Of a DNA stretch of 64,000 nucleotides, positions 20,274 through 28,933 are shown piece by piece. The notes under the pieces are model-generated. The model worked only from the letters and a program-made list of their open reading frames with translations, ran no database searches and was not told where the DNA came from. Where the stretch lies: NCBI RefSeq assembly GCF_022836435.1, contig NZ_BQXC01000001.1:438400-502399 (forward strand), given 5' to 3'. The stretch comes from Nitrosomonas sp. PY1 (lineage in GTDB: Bacteria > Pseudomonadota > Gammaproteobacteria > Burkholderiales > Nitrosomonadaceae). The translations under genes were made by a program, and so were the position numbers. Each line of letters begins with the position of its first letter. Positions within the stretch are counted from its first letter, which is position 1.

Positions 20274-21025
20274 CGGCTTTCTTGACTTTATTCCATAAGG
20301 AATTGCTGCGTTTTTGGAAAGTCGGGTTTCAGACCATTCTGGCGCCTATGGTTTCAACGTTATTATATTTGCTCATATTCTTACATGTGCTGGATGCCCA
20401 TAAAGAAGTTTATCCAGGTATTCCTTACACCATTTTCCTAATTCCTGGCTTAGTGATGATGGCCGTTATTCAAAATGCTTTTGCCAATGCTTCATCCAGT
20501 ATGATTCAGTCAAGAATCAGTGGCAATATTGTGTTTATCTTGCTATCGCCACTGACGTATCAACAAATATTTTATGCGTATGTGTTGGCATCGATTGTCC
20601 GTGGATTACTGGTTGGGCTTGGTGTTTACTTGATTACTTTGGTGTTTTTCGATATTCCATTACATTTGCCGCTATGGGCAATACTCTTTGTGGTGTTAGG
20701 TAGTGCTATTTTGGGGGCGCTGGGCTTGATCGCTGGTATTTGGGCGGATAAATTTGATCAGCTAGCCGCTTTTCAAAATTTCATTATCTTGCCGCTCAGC
20801 TTTCTATCCGGTGTTTTTTATACCATCCATGCTCTGCCAATAGAATGGCAATATCTATCTCATTTGAATCCTTTTTTTTATATGATTGATGGATTTCGTT
20901 ATGGTTATTTCGGTGTGTCGGATATTTCACCTTATATTAGTCTCGTGATTGTGGCAATATGCTTATTAGGGATCTCGCTAATCGCCATTCGATTATTAAA
21001 AATAGGATACAAGTTACGTCATTGA
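20270..21025 (+). CDS. ABC-2 type permease (YadH type)
   Basis: Membrane half of the exporter, 251 residues with about six hydrophobic segments. The ABC-2 family region SFLSGVFYTIHALP followed by LSHLNPFFYMIDGFRYGYFG is clear near the carboxyl end. It starts within the stop of the ATPase gene (ATGA), so the two are coupled. Substrate unknown. Confidence 0.9.
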   Translation: MTAFLTLFHKELLRFWKVGFQTILAPMVSTLLYLLIFLHVLDAHKEVYPGIPYTIFLIPGLVMMAVIQNAFANASSSMIQSRISGNIVFILLSPLTYQQIFYAYVLASIVRGLLVGLGVYLITLVFFDIPLHLPLWAILFVVLGSAILGALGLIAGIWADKFDQLAAFQNFIILPLSFLSGVFYTIHALPIEWQYLSHLNPFFYMIDGFRYGYFGVSDISPYISLVIVAICLLGISLIAIRLLKIGYKLRH

Positions 21026-21077
21026 GTGTGAAGAGAAATAACGATTAATACTTTTAAAGAAACAATAAGGAGAGAAT

Positions 21078-21329
21078 ATGATTACCGCGGAACAGGTAAA
21101 AACTTACATTGAAACAGCATTGCCTTGCGAATATGTGATGGTTGAAGGTGAAGATGGACGTCATTTCCAGGCTTATATCGTTAGCGGACAGTTTCAAGGA
21201 AAAAATATGGTGCAACAACATCAGTTGGTTTATAAATCGTTAGGTGAACGGATGAATCAGGAGATTCATGCGCTTTCGATCAAAACATTTACCCCTGAGC
21301 AATGGGAGAGCCAAGTGCAATTAGGTTAG
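21078..21329 (+). CDS. ibaG: BolA-family protein IbaG (YrbA)
   Basis: An 83-residue BolA-like protein; the family works with monothiol glutaredoxins in iron-sulfur handling and acid/envelope stress. It has the BolA fold marks VEGEDGRHFQAYIVSGQFQGKNMVQQHQLVYKSLGERM (shown here only as the ends VEGEDGRHFQ and HQLVYKSLGERM) and a late HALSIKTFTPEQW. AAGGAGAG lies before the ATG. In many relatives murA follows; here a DjlA-like gene does. Confidence 0.88.
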   Translation: MITAEQVKTYIETALPCEYVMVEGEDGRHFQAYIVSGQFQGKNMVQQHQLVYKSLGERMNQEIHALSIKTFTPEQWESQVQLG

Positions 21330-21431
21330 CAAATAAAGTTGCTTGATACGATTTAAATATAGCAATATGGCTTATTAGTTACAGATTGTATGCCCATCAA
21401 TAACATTTAATCCTCTTTTTTACTTTTTATT

Positions 21432-22235
21432 TTGCTGCGAATTCCAGTGTTTAGGATATTGGGTGCTATTTCCGGTTATTTTGTTCTTGGCTTTTTTGGT
21501 ATCTTCATCGGTTATTTTATTGGTAGCCTGATAGATCGCTCGGTCAGGCTGGGTGCGTCCGGCATGAACCCTTTTACGGCCGTGCGCCGGCGATCGGTTT
21601 TTCTCGAAACAGCTTTTATCATGATGGGCGCGCTTGCCAAATCCGATGGGCGTGTTTCGGAGTCAGAAGTGTCGCATGTTGAACAGTTCATGCGGAAGCT
21701 GGGTATGAATTCACAACACCGGCTTAAAGCAATCGCATTATTTAAACAAGGCGCTACAGTTGATTATGACATTCACCCGCAACTGAATGAGTTTTTGGCT
21801 GTTTGTGGTAACGCTGATAATTTGAAACAGGTATTGTTGATTTATCTTGTCATCATGGGGTTATCGGATGGCGACCTGAATGCTGACGAACATAGTTTGC
21901 TGGAAACGATTGCTGCGCGCCTTGGCTACGATGCGCAAACGCTCGATCAACTTATTAATATGGTGATGAATCGTGCGCATTTTTCTGATGGTCAAGCGAC
22001 ATCCACGCATGCGCTTGATGATGCTTACAAAGCGTTGGGTGTTGATCAAAATAGCTCCGACGAAGAAATTAAACGCGCCTATCGCAAGTTAATGAGCCAA
22101 TACCATCCAGATAAGTTGATTGGTCAGGGCGTTCCGGAAGAGATGATCGCAATTGCTACAGAACAATCCAAAGAGATACAAGTCGCCTATGACTTGATTA
22201 AGAAAAATCGCGAACAAAGTCGCGCTAAGACTTGA
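21432..22235 (+). CDS. djlA: DjlA-like membrane co-chaperone (TerB + J domain)
   Basis: Membrane-anchored DnaK co-chaperone. The amino end has one hydrophobic, glycine-rich segment (about residues 8-32). A TerB-like helical domain spans about 55-175 (AFIMMGALAKSDGRVSESE). The carboxyl J domain carries the HPD tripeptide in QYHPDKL at about residue 232. 267 residues. The start is TTG at 21432; a GTG four codons later is an alternative and would change little. About 100 bases after ibaG; own promoter likely. Confidence 0.85.
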   Translation: MLRIPVFRILGAISGYFVLGFFGIFIGYFIGSLIDRSVRLGASGMNPFTAVRRRSVFLETAFIMMGALAKSDGRVSESEVSHVEQFMRKLGMNSQHRLKAIALFKQGATVDYDIHPQLNEFLAVCGNADNLKQVLLIYLVIMGLSDGDLNADEHSLLETIAARLGYDAQTLDQLINMVMNRAHFSDGQATSTHALDDAYKALGVDQNSSDEEIKRAYRKLMSQYHPDKLIGQGVPEEMIAIATEQSKEIQVAYDLIKKNREQSRAKT

Positions 22236-22415
22236 GTAATTACTCAGATTTAATCCATCAACTTCCTATCATTGTACAAGACAGGTATGTGTTTAAAACT
22301 GCCTACCGATTCCAGCGATCAAACCGCTACTAATGTGCGTCTCTATAACAATAAAGCGCCTAAATAGTATAGGCTACTACATAATGATTCCACAGATACT
22401 TACCTAAAAATTATC

Positions 22416-23090
22416 TTGAATATTCTGGCTTTTGAGACTTCAACGGAATTTTGTTCGGTAGCGCTGTTGACAGGTGGCGATATTCGGCACGCAGAACAGC
22501 ATGCCGGCAATCAGCATTCCGAATTGATATTATCGATGGTCAGTGATTTGTTGCTGGAGTCGGGAATATCTTTACAACAATTGAACGGCATCGCTTTTGG
22601 TGAAGGTCCCGGATCGTTTACGGGGCTGCGCATTGCTTGCGGTGTTGCACAAGGTCTTGCATTTGCCCTGAATATACCTGTTGTTGGCGTTAGCACGCTT
22701 AAGGCGCTGGCCGCACAAACTGAAAGCACTAGGGTGGTTGTGGCTCTGGATGCTCGTATGGGGGAGATTTACTATGCGGCATATGAAAAAATAGCAGATC
22801 AGGATTGGCAAACTGTGAATGCTCCAACTTTGTGTGCGCCGAGAAATGCACCGAATCTGATAGGAAATGATTGGGTGGGCTGTGGTAGTGGTTTTGACGT
22901 TTTTAGTAACGAATTGAGTGAGCGGTATTTGAATCACATTCAAGAAACTCGCGGTGGCCTATTTCCGCGCGCGAAAGAAATTGTGCAATTGGCGTTGCCA
23001 ATTCTGAAGTGTGGCAAGGGTATCCATCCATCTGCGGCAGTACCGAGTTATATTCGTAATAAAGTTGCGTTGAAAGAAAACGAACGATAA
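22416..23090 (+). CDS. tsaB: tRNA threonylcarbamoyladenosine synthesis protein TsaB
   Basis: Scaffold protein of the TsaBDE complex that makes the t6A37 modification on ANN-decoding tRNAs. It opens MNILAFETSTEFCSVALL and contains GIAFGEGPGSFTGLRIACG, both typical of this ASKHA-fold family. 224 residues. The start is a TTG at 22416. rimI follows after two bases, a standard tsaB-rimI pair. The ~180 bases upstream hold no gene. Confidence 0.93.
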   Translation: MNILAFETSTEFCSVALLTGGDIRHAEQHAGNQHSELILSMVSDLLLESGISLQQLNGIAFGEGPGSFTGLRIACGVAQGLAFALNIPVVGVSTLKALAAQTESTRVVVALDARMGEIYYAAYEKIADQDWQTVNAPTLCAPRNAPNLIGNDWVGCGSGFDVFSNELSERYLNHIQETRGGLFPRAKEIVQLALPILKCGKGIHPSAAVPSYIRNKVALKENER

Positions 23091-23092
23091 GT

Positions 23093-23548
23093 ATGTCGAT
23101 AGAGCCCGTAATTGAGATTCGAGAAATGTATCTCGAAGACGTACAGCAAGTGATTTCAATTGAGCGGGAAATCTTCCTTTTTCCATGGTCGCCTGGTAAT
23201 TTCTCAGACTCTATCAAATCTGGATATGTTTGTAGAACTGTCGTGGAAGGAAACACCGTATTGGGTTACGGAATTACCATGATGAGCCCTGAAGAGGCAC
23301 ATATATTGACATTGGGTGTGAGCGCCAGTTGGCAAAAAAAAGGCTTGGGTAAAATGCTGATTGAGTATTTTGCAGGCTATGCACGTTTAGAAGGCGCTAA
23401 GTCGATCTGGCTGGATGTTAGGGAGTCTAATCAAGGTGCGGTCAATTTATATAAAAGAATGGGATTCATACACGTTGCCATTCGTAAGGGGTACTACCCC
23501 GCTATGTGGGGCCGTGAAGATGCGCTGGTTATGAAGCTGGAATTATGA
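23093..23548 (+). CDS. rimI: Ribosomal protein S18 alanine N-acetyltransferase
   Basis: GNAT-fold acetyltransferase that modifies the amino end of S18. The acetyl-CoA loop QKKGLGKMLIEYF lies at about residues 83-95 and LDVRESNQGAVNLYKRMGF is the RimI signature. 151 residues. It is packed between tsaB and the uracil-DNA glycosylase gene, with a four-base overlap to the latter. Confidence 0.92.
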   Translation: MSIEPVIEIREMYLEDVQQVISIEREIFLFPWSPGNFSDSIKSGYVCRTVVEGNTVLGYGITMMSPEEAHILTLGVSASWQKKGLGKMLIEYFAGYARLEGAKSIWLDVRESNQGAVNLYKRMGFIHVAIRKGYYPAMWGREDALVMKLEL

Positions 23549-24276
23549 ATAATCGACGCAAGAAGATTTTGCAAGAACTCGGCCTAACGCCGATATGGAA
23601 GAAAAGAACTGATTCTACACCGGAATCATTGACTTCCGAATCTCGTGAGACAACATCGGCTACGATGAAGGATCTTCCCGCTTCTGCGTCAGAAGTCACG
23701 TGCGATCATCCAGTACATTCGATGAATTGGGATCAACTCAAACTTACCGTTTCAAACTGCACCGCTTGCGCGCTTTGTGAAACACGAAAAAACACGGTGT
23801 TTGGCGTTGGGGACGAGCAAGCGGATTGGCTTTTTGTGGGTGAAGGTCCTGGCGCGCGAGAAGATGAAATTGGCGAGCCTTTTGTAGGGCAAGCTGGCAA
23901 GCTTCTCGATCAAATGCTCACCGCGATTGGATTGAAACGCGGCAGCAATGTTTATATCGCAAATATTGTTAAATGCCGACCACCCAATAATCGCAATCCT
24001 TCAGACACCGAAGCCAGCGCGTGTGAGCCTTTTCTAAACCGACAAATTCAATTAATTGCTCCGAAACTGATTGTCGCATTGGGTAAAGTTTCCGCAGGGA
24101 ATCTGCTCAATCGGAATGATAGCTTATCCAGCATGCGTGGAAAGGTTCATGAATACTCAGGAATACCCTTGATTGTGACTTATCACCCGGCATACTTGCT
24201 GCGAGCGCTTCCGGATAAGGCTAAAGCATGGAAGGATTTATGCTTTGCTAAAGCAACGATGGAGTCTTTGTTGTGA
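23545..24276 (+). CDS. Family 4 uracil-DNA glycosylase, iron-sulfur type
   Basis: Removes uracil from DNA to begin base-excision repair. The family 4 catalytic region GEGPGAREDEIGEPFVGQAG starts at about residue 98; YHPAYLLR near the end matches the second active-site motif. Cysteines in CTACALC (residues 72-78) and further Cys at CRPPNN and CEPF fit the [4Fe-4S] ligands. 243 residues, with a polar, low-complexity amino extension of about 60 residues that is usual in proteobacterial forms. Last gene of tsaB-rimI-udg; the mobile island begins right after it. Confidence 0.9.
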   Translation: MNNRRKKILQELGLTPIWKKRTDSTPESLTSESRETTSATMKDLPASASEVTCDHPVHSMNWDQLKLTVSNCTACALCETRKNTVFGVGDEQADWLFVGEGPGAREDEIGEPFVGQAGKLLDQMLTAIGLKRGSNVYIANIVKCRPPNNRNPSDTEASACEPFLNRQIQLIAPKLIVALGKVSAGNLLNRNDSLSSMRGKVHEYSGIPLIVTYHPAYLLRALPDKAKAWKDLCFAKATMESLL

Positions 24277-24444
24277 CTTTACTTGCGTGTTGGTATCGAT
24301 CGAATTTAGCTGCACGATTGATAAAATAGAAATTAGAAAATACTGTCAACTAAAGGTGACTGCGCCAGCCGGATGTTTTGATGTATGCTGATTTTCATGA
24401 AGTCCGAAGTTTCATAAAATGAGGGGATGAAATGGAGGATAAGA

Positions 24445-25260
24445 ATGGAATTACCGCGTACACAGTATAGTTAGGAGTTTCGTAAGGAATCAGTAAAGTT
24501 TTTCAAAGCAAGTGGATTGACGTTGGTTGAAGCGGCAAAGCGACTGTCATTACCCAAGGGGACGCTAAAGAACTGGGTTTATGCTGACGGGGAGAACTCG
24601 CTGCGGTAGGCAAGCGTCAGAAGGCGCTGACTGAAGTTGAACTAGAGCTATCCAGAGTGAAACGGGAATTAGCGGAAGTGAAGCTGGAACGTGATGTTAT
24701 AAAAAAGTGTGCGACGTATTTCGCCAAGGGGTCGCGGTGAGATACGATCTGATCGAATCGCTGCGACAAAGCTATCCGGTTACGCTCATGTGCCGGGTGC
24801 TTGAATTCAAGGTGACGACTAATTCTAAGCATAATCTGCCAATTGTCCCCAATATTTTAGAACGGGAATTTACTGTTAGAGCGCCCGGTAAAGTATGGGT
24901 CAGTGACATGACTTACATTCCTACCGATGAAGGTTGGTTGTATCTGGCTGGAATAAAAGATCTATTTAATGGCGAGTTAGTGGGCTATGCGATGAATGAG
25001 AGAATGACAAAGAGCCTGGTTATGCAAGCATAATTTCGTGCAGCTGCAAGTAAACATTTAGATCAAGGTAGCCAATACTGTGCGCACGATTACCAGAAGC
25101 TATTGCAACAATTTGGCATAACCGCCTCCATGAGCCGCAAGGGTGACTGCTATGACAATGCCCCGATGGGAGGAAGCTTCTGAGGGATACTCAAAACCGA
25201 ACTGGTGTATCACCGGAGATTCAAAACACGCCCACTTTTTGCCAAGCTTTCATTCAATGA
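24445..25260 (+). pseudogene. Decayed IS3-family element (orfA and orfB remnants)
   Basis: A degraded IS3-type transposase pair. The orfA part reads MELPRTQYS, then a stop at 24472-24474, then EFRKESVKFFKASGLTLVEAAKRL with a helix-turn-helix; near 24605 the frame shifts before the coiled-coil end LSRVKRELAEVKLERDVIKK. The orfB part starts near 24737 (VRYDLIESLRQSYPVTLMCRV) but lacks a block of the amino half. It then shows the integrase-core start WVSDMTYIPTDEGWLYLAGI, a stop near 25033, the DQGSQYC region with the second Asp, and a damaged Glu box (GGSF then stop). Several stops, a shift and a deletion mean it cannot move on its own. Confidence 0.85.
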
Positions 25261-25269
25261 TTTGAGAAA

Positions 25270-25515
25270 GTAAAGATTGCTGCCATACATCCGGACTCTG
25301 TATGAGGCGCATTGCCTCTGCCCCTGATGGAATTCGCTGAGTAGCGCCTTATCACCTCAACGTGCTTGATGCACTATGTGCTGTTCAGGTTTAGCCACTC
25401 ACGGTCTAACCAGTCTCGCCATCATGTTATGATTGCCTGTGCAATCGGTGGTAATCTTTCTCTTTAAACTCGTTTTTAATGCAACAACCAATACGCCTCT
25501 ATTCAACCGTCGCGA
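25270..25515 (-). other. Non-coding stretch 3' of the IS110-type transposase, candidate guide-RNA end
   Basis: About 245 bases between the decayed IS3 orfB and the IS110-type transposase stop, with no credible open frame. A short stem GAGGC/GCCTC lies at 25304-25318. In the IS1111 group of IS110 elements the non-coding end downstream of the transposase encodes the bridge/seek RNA that guides insertion, so this is where such an RNA would be expected. The element border itself is not defined from sequence alone. Confidence 0.35.
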
Positions 25516-26555
25516 TCAGTGAGCTGCGGCAGTTGCTACCATAGTGTGATCGGGGTGAAATGTAGCTTTTTTGGTAAGCAATACCCAGATAATGCGGGCA
25601 TTTTTGTTTGCCAAGGCAACAGCAGCAACGTTCTTATTGCGCCGCGCTATCAGCTTGCACAGCCAGCTTCCGGGCTCGGCCTTTTTCTCGGCAATGCGGA
25701 TGACTGCTCTTGCTCCGTGGATCAGCAGGGTGCGAAGATACGTATCTCCGCGTTTGCTGATACCGAGCAATAACTGTTTGCCTCCGCTTGCATGCTGCTT
25801 GGGCACCAACCCTAGCCATGCCGCTAATTGTCTGCTGTCCTTAAACTCCATTGCATTTCCTACGGTTGCCACAATGGCGCTCGCTGTAATCGGGCCAACA
25901 CCAGGAATGGCTTCCAATCTTTGGCTGGCCTCACTCTCCTTGTGCCAAAGCTTGATTTGTAACTCTAATTCGTCCACTTGGCGATCCAGTTCTTTAAGGT
26001 GGTCATTCAGTCTTTCCAGCAATCGGCGCATGGTTCCTGGCAATCCATTTTCAGCATCTTCCAGAATGTCAGGTATGCGTTTGCCAATCGATTGGTACCC
26101 TGTGGGATGACGATACCAAACTCAGAGAGTAGACCCCGTATCTGATTTGCCTGCGCAGTTCTAGCTTTCACAAAACCCTGTCTGGCACGATGCACCGACA
26201 GAATTGCTTGTTGCTCAACGTTTTTGATCGAGACAAAACGCATGTTGGGTCGACTCACCACTTCACAGATCGCTTCTGCATCCGCCATGTCATGCTTGTT
26301 GGTTTTGACGTAGGGTTTGACGAATTGGGGCGACATGAGCCTGACGGTGTGCCCAAATTCACCCAGCTTCCTCGCCCAATGGTGTGAACTACCACAAGCT
26401 TCTATGCCAATCAGGCAGGGCTCAAGATTGGCGAAGAACCTTACCATCTCGCTGCGGCGCAGTTGCTTGCGAAGCACCGCTTTACTATACATATCTACAC
26501 CGTGAACTTGAAATACTTCTTTTGCCAAATCAATGCCTATCGTTGTAATCTTCAT
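25516..26555 (-). pseudogene. IS110-family (IS1111-group) transposase, one frameshift
   Basis: DEDD-type transposase/recombinase. The amino half (26555 down to about 26080) has GIDLAKEVFQVHGVD with the first Asp, GIEACGSSHHWARKLG with the Glu, and NKHDMADAEAICEVV with the later Asp residues. The carboxyl half (from about 26080 to 25516) has AIPGVGPITASAIVATVG and GISKRGDTYLRTLLIHGARAV, the Tnp20-type domain with the conserved Ser region. The halves are in different frames. Around 26080 the reading RLANAYL should be RLAKRIPDILEDAENGL, which a single missing A in an A run would explain. Otherwise both halves are complete, so the shift is recent or a sequencing error. Confidence 0.88.
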
Positions 26556-26649
26556 ATCGGACGCTCCTCTCTGGGTTAGTGGGTTTTATTGCACCACTAC
26601 TTTGGCACTTCGATGCCGTTTAGGGTAGTGGGCGTCCATTCCATTACCT

Positions 26650-27281
26650 CAGAGTGTTTTCAGCAAGAACAACCATTTTTGAGGCAAATAACCACACCCT
26701 TCGCCGGCTACATTGAACACCTGTTGAAAGTTTCCAGAACCTGTCTGGTATGTGTAGATAGAAATCAATACAGCGTTCCCGCACAATGGTCAGGACAAGT
26801 GTTTTCAGTCAGAGTGACTGCCAATCATCTCGACATTGTGGCGGCGGGTAAGACGATTGCAACGCATCAACGCAGTTTCTTGCGCGATCAACTCATCTGC
26901 AATCCCTGGCATTATCTGCCTGTACTGGAAAAGAAACCGGACGCCATACGTCATGGCGTGACATTCCAGAATTGGGAACTGCCGGAGGCGATTCGGCGCG
27001 TGCGTTCGATCCTGCGGCAACAGGATAAAAATGAACGTGCCTTTGTTGATCTGTTGTTACTCACCCGTGAAGCTGGATTGGATGCGCTCGAGACAGCCTG
27101 TGAGTTGGTATTGGAATCAGGCGTTGTCAATGCAAACGTACTACAGAATGCAGTCAGACGCTTGATTGAGCCTATTCGCCCCAAAACATTGAATGCCAGC
27201 GATAATTTACAGTTAATCACTGAGCCTCAAGCGGATTGTCAGCGTTATGATCGACTGCTGGGAAGCCACTATGTCCACTGA
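26650..27281 (+). pseudogene. istA: IS21-family IstA, carboxyl part only
   Basis: Carboxyl ~210 residues of an IstA transposase. The recognisable part runs from QEQPFLRQITTPFAGYIEH through VDRNQYSVPAQWSGQVFSVRV and LPVLEKKPDAIRHGVTFQNW to the end. The amino half with the helix-turn-helix and DDE core is missing; the IS110-type element lies directly upstream, so its insertion or a deletion with it probably removed the rest. The fragment overlaps istB by 11 bases, as in intact IS21 elements. The exact left edge is approximate. Confidence 0.85.
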
Positions 27282-28020
27282 TCTACTAACCCAGCTCAAA
27301 GCATTGCACTTGTATGGTATGGCAGAGGCATGGTCTGAGTTAAGAGCGGAAGTATCGCAACGCAAGCAAATGCAATCTCCCGAAATCATGCTGAGCCAGC
27401 TGATCAACGCCGAAATTGTAGATCGTCAAATGCGCAGCCTGAAATACCAGTTGAAAGTCGCAAAGTTTCCAATTCATCGGGATTTGGTGAAATTCGACTG
27501 GAATGAAACACTGCTCTCACGCCAGCAAATAGAGCAGCTCGCAACGGCTGGTTTTATGAATGATGCACATAACCTCATTCTGGTCGGTGTCACGGGAACA
27601 GGTAAAACCCATTTGGCCACTGCACTGGGTATTGCAGCTATCCATCATGGAAAACGTATAAGATTCTTCAACGCCGTTGATCTGGTTAATCTTCTGGAAC
27701 AAGAAAAACAACTGAATAAAACCGGAAATCTGGCCAAAAGACTCATCCAATTTGACGCCGTCATCCTGGATGAACTGGGATACCTGCCTTTCCCTGAATC
27801 CGGAGGCGCCTTGCTGTTCCATTTAATCAGCCAATTGTATGAGCGTACCTCACTCATCATAACTACCAACTTAAAATTCAGTGAATGGGTGCAGGTTTTT
27901 GGTGATGCAAAAATGACCACCGCTCTGTTAGACCGAATTACCCATCATTGTGACATCATCGAAACAGAAAATGATTCTTATCGATTCAAGCATCGTAAAA
28001 AGTGTATAAAAACCGATTAA
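27271..28020 (+). CDS. istB: IS21-family helper ATPase IstB
   Basis: AAA+ ATPase that helps IstA choose and activate target DNA. Starting at the ATG at 27271 ([21 protein letters not shown]) it has 249 residues. Walker A is GVTGTGKTH, Walker B is [12 protein letters not shown], and [23 protein letters not shown] is a strong IstB signature. It looks intact, but with IstA truncated the element cannot transpose by itself. A second copy of its last ~110 bases, inverted, is at 30830-30950. Confidence 0.95.
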   Translation: MSTDLLTQLKALHLYGMAEAWSELRAEVSQRKQMQSPEIMLSQLINAEIVDRQMRSLKYQLKVAKFPIHRDLVKFDWNETLLSRQQIEQLATAGFMNDAHNLILVGVTGTGKTHLATALGIAAIHHGKRIRFFNAVDLVNLLEQEKQLNKTGNLAKRLIQFDAVILDELGYLPFPESGGALLFHLISQLYERTSLIITTNLKFSEWVQVFGDAKMTTALLDRITHHCDIIETENDSYRFKHRKKCIKTD

Positions 28021-28040
28021 CCAACTATACCAGGTGGAAA

Positions 28041-28084
28041 CTTTTCAACGCCGATACCTGGACAGTTTTCAATGCCGATTGACA
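28041..28084 (+). repeat. IS21 right-end terminal repeats
   Basis: Two direct copies of a ~15-base unit, TTTTCAACGCCGAT (from 28042) and TTTTCAATGCCGAT (from 28066), followed by TGACA. This is the multiple-terminal-repeat end expected of IS21 elements. The element should end at the CA at 28083-28084; RTX-like coding sequence follows at once. Confidence 0.75.
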
Positions 28085-28260
28085 ATCGCTATGGCGATAG
28101 CAATGATATTCTATCGGGTGATAGTGGAAATGACATCCTGAATCGAGGAGATAGCAAGGACTATATTTCAGGCGATGCTGGAACGGCTTCTTCACATTTA
28201 TTACTATCGGTCAGATCGATTCTATTATCGATTGAAACGTTGCCAGTAGCTTGACAGTAT
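28085..28260 (+). pseudogene. Carboxyl remnant of an RTX (calcium-binding repeat) protein
   Basis: Directly after the IS21 end the sequence reads YGDSNDILSGDSGNDILNRG and further degenerate GGxGxD-type nonapeptides of secreted RTX proteins. Near 28180 the frame shifts; in another frame it continues FTFITIGQIDSIID, stop, NVASSLTV, stop, which resembles the usual end of such proteins with a Trp codon turned into TGA. So the IS21 element cut an RTX gene and the leftover decayed. No start, no secretion partner nearby. Confidence 0.7.
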
Positions 28261-28534
28261 AGCATTAACGATAATCTGAGTTTTAACAGCAAACTGCTTG
28301 ATCCTCCATAACCATATTTGACTGTAATTCTTCTTAAACAGTGCCGTCATTTTTAAATTGACAGCTAACGTTTAGGGTGCTTGAGAAAACGTTATTTGCA
28401 TTACATTTTGAATAAGGCCTCATTTAAATCATCAGTAAATTATTTGTGAACTACTTGTGAACTTATTGTGAACTTTTTGTTAGGCTTGTGTCTAACAAGT
28501 ACAAATATTTTTCAATAGTTTTCTGGAGGATGAA
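28261..28534. other. AT-rich non-coding stretch with operator-like repeats
   Basis: No credible gene in these 274 bases. The right part holds the triple direct repeat and the inverted repeat listed separately and presumably the promoter of the small membrane protein. Confidence 0.5.
28444..28474 (+). repeat. Triple TTGTGAACT direct repeat at 11-base pitch
   Basis: Three exact copies of TTGTGAACT begin at 28444, 28455 and 28466, so each is one DNA turn from the next. A 7-base inverted repeat TTGTTAG/CTAACAA (28477-28498) follows immediately. The block lies 60-90 bases before the start of the 64-residue membrane protein. This arrangement is typical of operator or iteron arrays bound side by side on one DNA face; the binding protein is unknown. 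Confidence 0.7.
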
Positions 28535-28729
28535 ATGAGTACAAAAAAAGCTAGCAGTCCAACGGTATTATTTATTTTTGTTTTGCTGAGTGTATTAGCT
28601 TCAATTGGTTTGATTTTGTTTGAAGGAATGCACGCGGGAATATTGGTTTTTGTTGGTTACTTCGTTGTAGCAGCAATTAGCAGCATTTTTAGAGATAAAA
28701 GATACTACATTCGAAGAACTTTAGGCTGA
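28535..28729 (+). CDS. Small two-helix membrane protein, function unknown
   Basis: A 64-residue protein with a polar amino end (MSTKKASSPT), two hydrophobic segments (about residues 10-28 and 33-51) separated by a Glu-Gly-Met-His turn, and a basic tail (RDKRYYIRRTLG), which suggests an inner-membrane protein with its carboxyl end in the cytoplasm. A good ribosome-binding site (CTGGAGG) and a strong terminator frame it, so it appears to be a complete single-gene unit. I do not recognise the family. Confidence 0.75.
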   Translation: MSTKKASSPTVLFIFVLLSVLASIGLILFEGMHAGILVFVGYFVVAAISSIFRDKRYYIRRTLG

Positions 28730-28746
28730 GTTAATCAAAATTCTGA

Positions 28747-28777
28747 GGTCGACCCTGGTTTCAGGGTTGGCCTTTTT
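28747..28777 (+). terminator. Rho-independent terminator after the small membrane protein
   Basis: GGTCGACCCTG (28747-28757) pairs with CAGGGTTGGCC (28762-28772) through a four-base loop, with two G-T pairs, followed by TTTTT. A strong intrinsic terminator. Confidence 0.88.
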
Positions 28778-28888
28778 AATCTAATCCAAACCTTTTTTAT
28801 TCTTATTTCTCTGGGTAATTCCCTAAAGACAAATCTGTCGATTATTGGCGAACACAGGCGAGGTTGGTGTTTGTAAATTGGATAACAC

Positions 28889-28933
28889 CTGTTAATTCGT
28901 AGGTCGTAGGTTCGAGTCCTGATCGTGGAACCA
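28889..28933 (+). pseudogene. 3' relic of a tRNA-Asn gene
   Basis: From CTGTTAATTCGTAGGTCGTA through the T-loop GGTTCGAGTCC to the encoded CCA at 28931-28933 the sequence resembles the 3' half of tRNA-Asn (GTT at 28891-28893). The 5' half is not recoverable, the anticodon stem does not pair, and the T-stem is flawed, so it is not a working tRNA. Such 3' halves are commonly left by elements that integrate into tRNA genes. Confidence 0.65.

Noticed and set aside
23545-24276. DNA polymerase subunit, as such genes are sometimes named
   Set aside because: The GEGPGxxEDExGxPFVG motif and Cys ligands identify a family 4 uracil-DNA glycosylase.
27247-27270. Longer istB start at 27247
   Set aside because: The ATG at 27271 gives the usual IstB amino end and the normal short overlap with istA.
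28444-28474. CRISPR-like array
   Set aside because: The unit is 9 bases with 2-base gaps, far too short for CRISPR repeats and spacers.
28861-28933. Possible working tRNA-Asn gene
   Set aside because: The anticodon stem and 5' half do not pair, and the T-stem has a mismatch; only the 3' half is recognisable, so it is listed as a relic.
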